A DNA stretch of 5,789 nucleotides from an uncultured Clostridia bacterium (GTDB taxonomy: Bacteria > Bacillota > Clostridia > Lachnospirales > Lachnospiraceae), in the NCBI GenBank assembly GCA_946623485.1, contig CAMORF010000160.1:1-5789 (forward strand). Reading direction: 5' to 3'. Shown piece after piece: positions 1 through 5,223 of the stretch. The translations under genes and the position numbers were made by a program. Every line of letters starts with the position of its first letter. The stretch's first letter is position 1. The notes beneath the pieces were generated by a model, which was not told the origin of the DNA, made no database searches, and worked only from the letters and a program-made list of their open reading frames with translations.

Positions 1-458
1 AAGCCGCCGAAGAAGCTGAGCATGGAGGCAAAGTTGATGATCTTTCCGTAGGGCTGATCCTTCTTCAGATACTCTTTTGCCGCAAGCTGGCTGAGCTCAA
101 AGGGCGCCGTCATGTTGACTTCAATCACATCGTTCCAGTCTTCCAGCGGGAACTCCTCGCAGGGATGACGGCGCTGAATTCCGGCCGCATTGACGATGAT
201 ATCCAGTCCGCCCAGAATCTCCACAGCCTTCTGAAAACCGGCAACTCGCTCCTCATGGGAGGCAACATTGACCTTCAGGCCCTCGCAGTCAAAGCCCTTG
301 GCACGGAAATCAGCCGCAACCGACTCCACCTTTGCACTGGTGCCGAAAATAACCACTCTTGCACCGGCTTCCATCAAGCCCTCGGCCACGCCGTGACCGA
401 GACCGCGGGTACCGCCCGTAACGATTGCTCTCCAGCCTTTGATATCAAACAGATTCAT
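1..458 (-). CDS. kduD: KduD-like 2-dehydro-3-deoxy-D-gluconate 5-dehydrogenase (SDR), N-terminal part, runs off left edge
   Basis: Cytoplasmic NAD(P)-dependent short-chain dehydrogenase. KduD interconverts 2,5-diketo-3-deoxygluconate and 2-keto-3-deoxygluconate in uronate breakdown. The 152 visible residues (family about 250) show the Rossmann nucleotide motif TGGTRGLG at 14-21, the NAAG motif at 90-93 followed by IQRR, the catalytic Asn (N115 in EVNMTAPF) and the catalytic Ser (S145 in NFASMLSFFGG). The Tyr-x-x-x-Lys pair lies beyond the edge. The ASMLSFxGG stretch and the G-I-x-R-R segment after NAAG resemble E. coli KduD more than a generic SDR. The start is ATG at 458-456, with AGGAG at 467-471 (8 nt spacing). 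It begins 19 bp after the isomerase gene and is therefore the last visible operon member. The closest alternative is gluconate 5-dehydrogenase. The family is sure; the exact substrate is inferred from similarity and context. Confidence 0.78.
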   Translation of the reverse strand, partial: MNLFDIKGWRAIVTGGTRGLGHGVAEGLMEAGARVVIFGTSAKVESVAADFRAKGFDCEGLKVNVASHEERVAGFQKAVEILGGLDIIVNAAGIQRRHPCEEFPLEDWNDVIEVNMTAPFELSQLAAKEYLKKDQPYGKIINFASMLSFFGG

Positions 459-477
459 TTTTTCTTCTCCTATCTTT

Positions 478-1293
478 TTATCTTTCAGAATTGAAGGATT
501 CCAATGCGGGATCCAGGATCGCAAGGTCATATCTTCTGCTGGAATGCCTCAGTGCACCAAGGCACCACAGATATGAATTTCTGGTGCCGGGTGAGGCCAC
601 CGTCGGATGATAGCCCACGGGAGCCTGAACCATGGTACCGGAGTGAACCGTGTGCGTAACGATGTCTTCTACTTCTCCGGACTTCAGGTAGCTGATATGG
701 AAGCCAAAGTGAGGCAGCGGCATGCCGAAATAGCAGTAAATCTCTTCAAGATCTTTTTCATGCTGATGCGGCGGCCAGCTGGTCCAGGAACCCTCTCCGC
801 CCCAGGTCAGACCGCAGATCAGCCGGGAGGCTTCATCCTTGTCGGAAAGAGTCATGAACACTTCTCTCTGCCCGATTCCTTTCCCGTGGATCTGGTGAAT
901 GTCTCCCACCGGTGCGTCCGGTTCAAAGGCGCGGAAAAACGGTTTGCCGTAGCCCTCATACACAGCGGCTGCAATATAGAAGATGCTGTCTTTCACGGCC
1001 GTGATGGTGACCTCGGTATCCCCCGGGATATAGAAGGCGTCAAACTGCTTCATATGCTGATCGAAGACGGGATGCCCGGAGAGCTGTGCCTCCCCTTCGA
1101 TCAGGACCGGGTGCATTTCCAAGGTTCCGGAGCGGAGCGTGTGGGAACCGCCCGCAGGCAAATTCAGCCGGAAGATCTGTGTCTCCTGGCATGCGCACTT
1201 GTCCGGCGTGATTACCGCGTGAAAGCCGGGCTCCTCCGGGGACTGAACGCTCCAGCTTTCCATGTATTTTTTATTGTCAAGATTCTGCATCAT
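478..1293 (-). CDS. KduI/IolB-superfamily sugar-acid isomerase (bicupin)
   Basis: Cytoplasmic metal-dependent ketol-isomerase of the KduI/IolB superfamily, 271 aa, the usual full length. KduI isomerises 5-keto-4-deoxyuronate; IolB isomerises 5-deoxy-glucuronate. The C-terminal cupin carries likely metal ligands H176 and H178 (WPPHQHE), E183 (DLEE) and H229 (GYHP). The N-terminal cupin covers roughly residues 30-115. SWPPHQH and PVGYHPTVASPG are IolB-like, but the short H-x-H-x4-E spacing is what I recall from KduI. The neighbouring kduD-like gene points to the KduI reaction, so I give no symbol. Two ATGs are adjacent (1293-1291 and 1290-1288). The GGAGG at 1298-1302 is 4 nt from the first and 7 nt from the second, so initiation at 1290 is at least as likely. 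The gene lies 10 bp after dctM, translationally linked in one operon. The superfamily is certain; the reaction is inferred. Confidence 0.8.
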   Translation of the reverse strand: MMQNLDNKKYMESWSVQSPEEPGFHAVITPDKCACQETQIFRLNLPAGGSHTLRSGTLEMHPVLIEGEAQLSGHPVFDQHMKQFDAFYIPGDTEVTITAVKDSIFYIAAAVYEGYGKPFFRAFEPDAPVGDIHQIHGKGIGQREVFMTLSDKDEASRLICGLTWGGEGSWTSWPPHQHEKDLEEIYCYFGMPLPHFGFHISYLKSGEVEDIVTHTVHSGTMVQAPVGYHPTVASPGTRNSYLWCLGALRHSSRRYDLAILDPALESFNSER

Positions 1294-1303
1294 ATACCCT
1301 CCC

Positions 1304-2578
1304 TTACAGCAGGAAAAGACTCAGTTTCGGAATCAGCACGACGAGGAAGAAGAAGCCTACATAGCCGATAAAGAACGGCCACTGTCCATGGACGATTTTC
1401 CCCATCGGAAGCTTCGTGACGGAAGCCGCCGAGAAGATGTTGACCGCAACCGGCGGGGTCATGGTTCCGACGACATTGGCGATGGAGACGATCATGCCGA
1501 AGTGAATCACGTTGATTCCGAGTGCCTGGGCAATCGGCCAGAGCACCGGGACCAGCAGAACCGCAGTTGCAATTCCTTCCAGGAAGGTGCCGAAGATCAG
1601 GAGGATAATGGCAACCAGCAGGCAGAACATGGCCGGGGAAAGATTCATATTGACCACAAAATTGACCAGCTTGGCGGAAATGCCCGCATAGGCGAACAGC
1701 CAGGCAAACGCCGTTGAGGTCGCAATGATGAAGAGGGTCATAGCCGAGCTCTTCGCCGACTCAATGAAGATATTGAACAGATCGGAGAAATGCAGCTCTC
1801 TGTAAATGAAAAGACCCGCGATCAGGGACCACACGACGGCAATGGCCGAGGATTCCGTCGCCGTGAGGATTCCCGAATAGATTCCACCCAGGATAATGAT
1901 CGGCAGCATCAGGGCCGGAATTGCTTTTACAAAATCGACCAGGAAGGTCTTAAGGTTAAAATGGACTTCATCCTTCGGCCAGTGCTCCTTGTGTGCGAAG
2001 ACAATGACCACCAGGACCAGCACGGCGGTAATGCCGATGCCGATGCCCATACCGGCCTTGAACATATCACCGACGGAGGCACCTGTCATGGTCGCGTAGA
2101 CCACCATGATGATGCTCGGCGGAATAATTGGGCCGAGACCGCCGGAGACCACCAGCAGACCTGCTGTTCTGTCCTCCGGATACCCCATCTTGCACATTTC
2201 GCCGTACAGAATCGTGCCGATCGCGATGACCGTTGCGGGCGCGGACCCGGAGAGTGCGGCAAAGAAAGCACAGGCGAGGACAAGCGTGATTGCCATACCG
2301 CCTCGGACACCGCCGACGATGGACCGGGCGAAATCACAGATTCTCCGGGAGATACCACCCTTTGTCATCAGATTGCCGGCAAGAACAAAGAATGCGATCG
2401 CCATGATGGAAGTGGAATCCAGACCGCCGAAAATTCTCTGTGCCACCGTGTTGACCTTGACCGTGATCTCCGGATCCAGGGCAATCGCGGCAGTGGTCGA
2501 CACACCGAGGGAGAGGGCGATGGGTACACCGATGATCAGGAGAAGCGCAAATCCGGCGAACATAATTATTCCAGCCAT
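1304..2578 (-). CDS. dctM: TRAP transporter large permease subunit DctM
   Basis: Large integral membrane subunit of a tripartite ATP-independent periplasmic (TRAP) transporter. It forms the translocation path and uses an ion gradient (Na+ in characterised systems) to import the organic acid delivered by DctP. It has 424 aa, the usual family length, and is hydrophobic throughout, with about 11-12 membrane segments. Family motifs seen: SGSAPATVIAIGTI at 110-123, GGLGPIIPPS at 146-155, GGIYSGILTATESSAIAV at 231-248 and TMTPPVAVNIF at 372-382. These form the two pseudo-symmetric transport-domain signatures. The ATG at 2578-2576 follows a GGAGG at 2587-2591 (8 nt) that lies inside the last codons of dctQ. 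Only 3 bp separate the two genes, so translation of Q and M is coupled. The reading frame is intact. The substrate cannot be read from this subunit. Confidence 0.95.
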   Translation of the reverse strand: MAGIIMFAGFALLLIIGVPIALSLGVSTTAAIALDPEITVKVNTVAQRIFGGLDSTSIMAIAFFVLAGNLMTKGGISRRICDFARSIVGGVRGGMAITLVLACAFFAALSGSAPATVIAIGTILYGEMCKMGYPEDRTAGLLVVSGGLGPIIPPSIIMVVYATMTGASVGDMFKAGMGIGIGITAVLVLVVIVFAHKEHWPKDEVHFNLKTFLVDFVKAIPALMLPIIILGGIYSGILTATESSAIAVVWSLIAGLFIYRELHFSDLFNIFIESAKSSAMTLFIIATSTAFAWLFAYAGISAKLVNFVVNMNLSPAMFCLLVAIILLIFGTFLEGIATAVLLVPVLWPIAQALGINVIHFGMIVSIANVVGTMTPPVAVNIFSAASVTKLPMGKIVHGQWPFFIGYVGFFFLVVLIPKLSLFLL

Positions 2579-2581
2579 TTC

Positions 2582-3076
2582 TTATTCCTCCTTCTCTTCC
2601 GGTTTATTAAAGTCCAGGCACTGTTTAATCAGATATCCGCTTTGAACGATGGTGATCAGGCCAAATCCGAGAACCAGCGCAAAATAAGGGATATACATCG
2701 GTATTCCGAGACCCGGTGAGGTCTGTCCGATCTTGGCCTGCTTCATGACCATCGCCCAGCCGGATTTGGTCATTACGGCCGCGAATACGATCACGATGAT
2801 CCGTGCAAGGACACGAATGATTTTTCTTGCTTTCAGAGGCAGTTTGTCCACAACTCCCTGAATGGAAATCTGTGTTCCGTCCCGGAGCCCCAGCTCTGTG
2901 CCCAGCAGGACCATGTATACCATGGAATACTTTGCAGCCTCTTCAAATCCGGAAACCGGGATTCGGAAAATGTTCCGGTTCACAACCTGAATGAAGCATG
3001 CGATGACCATGATGGCAAATGCGATCACGATGATCCATTTTTCAAGCGCCTGCAGAAATTGCAGTGTTTTCTTCAT
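2582..3076 (-). CDS. dctQ: TRAP transporter small permease subunit DctQ
   Basis: Small membrane subunit of the same TRAP transporter. It supports DctM and helps dock the binding protein. It has 164 aa, typical for DctQ, with four predicted membrane helices at roughly 13-33, 45-63, 86-103 and 128-150. Family hallmarks are NRNIFRIPVSGFEEAAKY at 33-50, the helix MVYMVLLGTELGLRDG at 52-67, and QTSPGLGIPMYIPY at 118-131, which is the conserved Q-x-SP-x-LG-I-P segment before the last helix. The tail is charged (NKPEEKEE). The ATG is at 3076-3074 with a modest GAGG at 3085-3088 (8 nt). The gene is 86 bp from dctP, with a terminator-like hairpin in between, and 3 bp from dctM. The Q and M genes are separate, not fused as in some TRAP systems. 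Confidence 0.94.
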   Translation of the reverse strand: MKKTLQFLQALEKWIIVIAFAIMVIACFIQVVNRNIFRIPVSGFEEAAKYSMVYMVLLGTELGLRDGTQISIQGVVDKLPLKARKIIRVLARIIVIVFAAVMTKSGWAMVMKQAKIGQTSPGLGIPMYIPYFALVLGFGLITIVQSGYLIKQCLDFNKPEEKEE

Positions 3077-3101
3077 TGTGTTTTCCTCACATTAAGTACT
3101 T

Positions 3102-3142
3102 AAAAAGAGACGGGAGATACCCGTTGGGGTCGCTCCCGTTTC
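3102..3142 (-). terminator. Terminator-like hairpin between dctP and dctQ (probable leaky attenuator)
   Basis: Read on the minus strand, ACGGGAG (3139-3133) pairs perfectly with CTCCCGT (3116-3110). An inner ACCC/GGGT stem (3130-3127 with 3122-3119) closes a 4-nt loop. After the stem comes CTC and then TTTTT (3106-3102). It starts 20 nt past the dctP stop. It has all parts of an intrinsic terminator but sits inside an obvious operon. Partial termination or 3'-end protection of a dctP message would make more binding protein than membrane subunits, an arrangement known in transport operons. The structure is seen; the effect is inferred. Confidence 0.72.
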
Positions 3143-3162
3143 TGTTTCTCTGCCTGCTGATC

Positions 3163-4152
3163 TTATGCGACGCTTGCGACAGCCTCGTCAACGGCAGCCT
3201 GCCAGTCAGGATCAAAGGTGAATCCCTTTTCTGCAGCCTTGGCCTGATAGGCAGCCTGAAGCTCTGCTACATCGATATCATAGAAGCTGACTCCCAGATC
3301 TTTCAGCTTTTCCACTGCATCCGCATTGGCCTCGTTGAGGAGGTTGCGCTCGTATTCAACACCTTCCTGAACAGCAGCGAGGAACGGCTCGCGGAGATCT
3401 TCGGGAATCCGATCCCATGCGTCGTCGCTCATGCAGAGGAGGATGTACACAAACGCATGCTGCGTATAGGTGACGTTCTTGGTCACTTCATAGTAACCGG
3501 AGTTGAGGCAGTTGGACGTGGCGTTCTCGCAGGCATCGATGGTACCGGTCTGCAGTGCGGGGAACACGTCGTTGTAGTTCATGGCAATCGGCATGGCACC
3601 AAAGGCCTCGAATGCCGCCTGATGATACTTATTTTCCATGGTGCGGATGGTAACGCCCTTGAAGTCTTCGATGGACTTGATGGGCTTGGTGGAGAAGGTG
3701 TTCCGGAATCCGGATTCTTCAAAGCCGATAACATGCAGGCCGATGGCCTCTGCCTTTTCCTTGATCAGTTCGCCAAGGCGTCCGTCAACAGCGGCATGGG
3801 CCTCGTCAGCATTCTTCCAGAGGTAAGCCTGGTCAAGAATTCCCATCTCGGGGATGAAGTTGGTCAGAACAGAGTTTGCGCAGGTCGCGATGTCAAGGCT
3901 GTTATCCATAGCCAGCTCGATGGTATCGCGCTCGCCGCCCAGAGAACCACCGGACAGGACTTCGATCTGGATCTTTCCATCGGTTGCTTCGCTTACGAGC
4001 TCTGCAATCTTCTGTCCGCCCTGGACATACGGTGCGGTTTCAGGATCCACGAAATGCATCTTCAGCTTGATAACGTCGTCTGCAGATGCGGATACTGCAC
4101 ACAGAGAGAAGACCATGCACAGTACCAGAATGCTTGCCAATACTTTTTTCAT
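3163..4152 (-). CDS. dctP: TRAP transporter solute-binding protein DctP
   Basis: Extracytoplasmic binding protein of the TRAP transporter. It captures a carboxylate ligand and hands it to DctQM. It has 329 aa, normal for the DctP family. Residues 1-24 form a signal peptide (MKK, a hydrophobic core, then an SASA-DD type I cleavage site). The cysteines at 12 and 18 do not sit in a good lipobox. Family landmarks are GGSLGGERDTIE at 68-79, GFRNTFSTKPI at 148-158 (R150), GVTIRTMEN at 166-174 (R170, at the position of the carboxylate-clamping Arg of SiaP/DctP proteins) and FPALQTGTIDACEN at 197-210. The ATG at 4152 follows GGAGG at 4160-4164 (7 nt), the strongest spacing in the operon. It is the first gene after the promoter-like region, ahead of dctQM. 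A uronate-type ligand is inferred from the downstream isomerase and dehydrogenase, not from the binding pocket. Confidence 0.95.
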   Translation of the reverse strand: MKKVLASILVLCMVFSLCAVSASADDVIKLKMHFVDPETAPYVQGGQKIAELVSEATDGKIQIEVLSGGSLGGERDTIELAMDNSLDIATCANSVLTNFIPEMGILDQAYLWKNADEAHAAVDGRLGELIKEKAEAIGLHVIGFEESGFRNTFSTKPIKSIEDFKGVTIRTMENKYHQAAFEAFGAMPIAMNYNDVFPALQTGTIDACENATSNCLNSGYYEVTKNVTYTQHAFVYILLCMSDDAWDRIPEDLREPFLAAVQEGVEYERNLLNEANADAVEKLKDLGVSFYDIDVAELQAAYQAKAAEKGFTFDPDWQAAVDEAVASVA

Positions 4153-4169
4153 GCCTTTTCCTCCATTTT

Positions 4170-4184
4170 TGCGGGAAGACCGCA
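4170..4184 (-). other. Small hairpin in the dctP leader just upstream of the SD
   Basis: TGCGG (4184-4180 on the minus strand) can pair with CCGCA (4174-4170) around a 5-nt loop, ending 5 nt before the GGAGG of dctP. It is flanked by A/T-rich sequence, so it would stand alone. It could protect the transcript end or tune ribosome access, but a 5-bp stem is weak evidence. Confidence 0.3.
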
Positions 4185-4203
4185 GATTTTAGTCAGCACG
4201 TGT

Positions 4204-4216
4204 GACGTATGACGTC
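4204..4216. promoter_or_regulatory. 13-bp interrupted palindrome in the dctP leader, candidate regulator operator
   Basis: GACGT-ATG-ACGTC is a perfect inverted repeat with a 3-bp centre. It lies 7-19 bp downstream of the predicted start point of the dctP operon, a sensible place for a repressor. FCD-type GntR proteins bind short palindromes as dimers. On the minus strand it contains TCATACGT, close to the TCATACAT repeated at the gntR promoter. Binding is inferred. Confidence 0.42.
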
Positions 4217-4227
4217 GTGCTATGTAA

Positions 4228-4273
4228 AAAGAATAACACTGTCCGACATCAGTTGTCAACAGTGTTGTTCTTT
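4228..4273 (-). terminator. Large hairpin with T-tract: gntR terminator and/or operator over the dctP promoter
   Basis: Arms of 15 nt (plus-strand 4228-4242 and 4259-4273) match at 14 of 15 positions, with core AACACTGT/ACAGTGTT. An inner GACA/TGTC stem reduces the loop to ACTGA on the minus strand. The descending arm runs into ATTCTTTTTA and the ascending arm follows an A-rich tract, as in intrinsic terminators. It lies 55-100 nt past the gntR stop, and no better terminator for that gene is visible. It also covers both promoter elements of dctP, so a protein-binding dyad is the alternative reading. The stem is AT-rich, which weakens the terminator case. Confidence 0.55.
4230..4259 (-). promoter_or_regulatory. 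Probable sigma-A-type promoter of the dctPQM-isomerase-kduD operon
   Basis: On the minus strand a consensus -35 TTGACA (4259-4254) is followed after 18 bp by TATTCT (4235-4230) as the -10. Transcription would start near 4223, giving a leader of about 70 nt before dctP. The -35 is perfect; the -10 is weaker and the spacer is 1 bp long, consistent with a regulated promoter. I saw no better promoter in the 175-bp gap. Confidence 0.55.
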
Positions 4274-4327
4274 CTGCTTCTTTTTTTGTAGATATTCCTA
4301 AATATCAGGATTATGTTTTGTGCATTT

Positions 4328-5062
4328 TTACCTGTTCCCGGTATCCGGCTGCAGATCCATTGTTTCGAGGCGGTTGATGCACCAGAGGTTGGATTTCAGA
4401 TGGTCCAGCATTCCCTGTCTTGCAGCCTCCGGATCGTTGGCGCAGATTGCCTCGGTGATGACCCGATGGTATTGCAGGGTGTTCTCAATTGGCTCTTTCT
4501 CCCGGATGCGGGTAAACAGATCCACACCGTAGGTGATGATTGGGATGATTTCGGGAAGAACGTCGTTATGGGTACATTTTGCAATATACTGGTGAAAGGC
4601 GACATCTGATGCCCCATGGTCTGCCCCTGCGCTGATGGTTTCCTCTACCGCTGCGCAGCGGTTTAGGAGCTCTTCCTTTTCTTCTTCCTGGATCCGCTCA
4701 GCTGCCATTGCCGCAATCCAAGGTTCAATCTGGACCCGAATCTCATAGAGATCCTTGGCGAGGCGAAGCTTGTCCTTTACATAGTCAAATCCCAGCGGGT
4801 CTTCTATTTTCCCAAGCTCTTGCGTCACATAGGTCCCTTTGCCGCGACGGATTTCCAGGCAGTTGCGGGCAACAAGAAGTTTTACCGCTTCCCGGATCGT
4901 GCCCCGGCCGACATTCAGGCTCTCAGCAAGTTCAAACTCATTGGGCAGCTTATCACCGACACCGATGTTCTGTTCCTTGATCAGGCTGCTGATCTGCTGC
5001 GCGACTCTCTCTGAAAGCGGTCCGTCATTTTTGCGCTGAACCGTTTTGAACATGGATTCCAA
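4328..5062 (-). CDS. GntR/FadR-family (FCD domain) transcriptional regulator
   Basis: DNA-binding regulator of 244 aa, typical for the FadR (FCD) subfamily. The N-terminal winged helix-turn-helix spans about residues 16-80, with GDKLPNEFELAESLNVGRGT at 36-55, then IREAVKLL and the wing RRGKGTYV at 72-79. The C-terminal all-helical FCD ligand domain (about 100-230) shows D153-x-x-x-H157 (DVAFH), H199 (YHRVI) and H221 (DHLKSN). This is the pattern of the metal site that binds small carboxylates in FCD proteins. Members commonly repress hexuronate or gluconate genes and release DNA when the acid or an intermediate binds. The start is TTG at 5062-5060, chosen because GGAGG at 5071-5075 is 8 nt away; the in-frame ATG at codon 4 (5053-5051) would be 17 nt away. 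The gene has its own promoter and sits directly upstream of the TRAP operon, its likely target. Confidence 0.9.
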   Translation of the reverse strand: MESMFKTVQRKNDGPLSERVAQQISSLIKEQNIGVGDKLPNEFELAESLNVGRGTIREAVKLLVARNCLEIRRGKGTYVTQELGKIEDPLGFDYVKDKLRLAKDLYEIRVQIEPWIAAMAAERIQEEEKEELLNRCAAVEETISAGADHGASDVAFHQYIAKCTHNDVLPEIIPIITYGVDLFTRIREKEPIENTLQYHRVITEAICANDPEAARQGMLDHLKSNLWCINRLETMDLQPDTGNR

Positions 5063-5070
5063 GCTGACAG

Positions 5071-5075
5071 CCTCC
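5071..5075 (-). promoter_or_regulatory. Shine-Dalgarno site deciding the TTG start of the regulator
   Basis: GGAGG on the minus strand, 8 nt from the TTG codon at 5062 and 17 nt from the next in-frame ATG at 5053. The spacing supports the TTG. Confidence 0.7.
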
Positions 5076-5077
5076 TT

Positions 5078-5099
5078 TCATACATAGGACATCATACAT
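5078..5099. repeat. Direct repeat TCATACAT x2 at the gntR start site, candidate autoregulatory operator
   Basis: TCATACAT occurs at 5078-5085 and exactly again at 5092-5099, 14 bp apart centre to centre. The second copy overlaps the -10 element and the predicted start point of gntR; the first lies in the leader next to the SD. A near match (TCATACGT, minus strand, 4212-4205) is in the dctP leader. This placement fits autoregulation by the encoded GntR protein, but binding is inferred. Confidence 0.4.
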
Positions 5100-5126
5100 T
5101 ATATAGTACGATGCCGAATTAATCAA
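5098..5126 (-). promoter_or_regulatory. Sigma-A-type promoter of the GntR regulator
   Basis: On the minus strand TTGATT (5126-5121) and a perfect TATAAT (5103-5098) are separated by exactly 17 bp. Transcription would start near 5091, leaving a leader of about 28 nt before the TTG codon. The element lies downstream of the peptidase terminator, so the regulator is independently transcribed. Confidence 0.75.
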
Positions 5127-5146
5127 GTAACGGGCGCAAAAGATCC

Positions 5147-5194
5147 AAAAAATCTGCAGCGGGCATTTTCCAAAAATGTACCCGCTGCAGATTT
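5147..5194 (-). terminator. Strong intrinsic terminator after the M3 peptidase gene
   Basis: Perfect 14-bp arms AAATCTGCAGCGGG (5150-5163) and its complement (5181-5194) enclose a 17-nt loop that can itself pair partly (CATTTT with AAAATG). Read on the minus strand the stem ends in a run of six T (5152-5147). It starts about 30 nt past the peptidase stop codon and separates that gene from gntR. The plus-strand reading has no comparable T-run. Confidence 0.9.
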
Positions 5195-5223
5195 GCAGAT
5201 TATAACGATATATGAAATTCACA

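Noticed and set aside
607..2719. Long plus-strand open frames opposite the isomerase and dctM (for example 607-1371 and 1790-2719)
   Set aside because: They are antisense to intact, strongly conserved genes, have low-complexity charged or composition-driven sequence, lack good ribosome binding sites and match no family I recognise.
4096..4101. C18 of DctP as a lipoprotein anchor
   Set aside because: The residues before it are F-S-L; a lipobox needs a small residue at -1, and a clear A-x-A type cleavage site lies just downstream.
3064..4212. Plus-strand open frame of 382 codons opposite dctP
   Set aside because: It covers the full dctP gene in reverse and shows no domain of its own; the frame is open because of codon bias in dctP.
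4291..4306. GATATT-CCTA-AATATC palindrome just after gntR, considered as its terminator
   Set aside because: The stem is only 6 bp, entirely A/T, and is followed on the minus strand by A residues rather than T.
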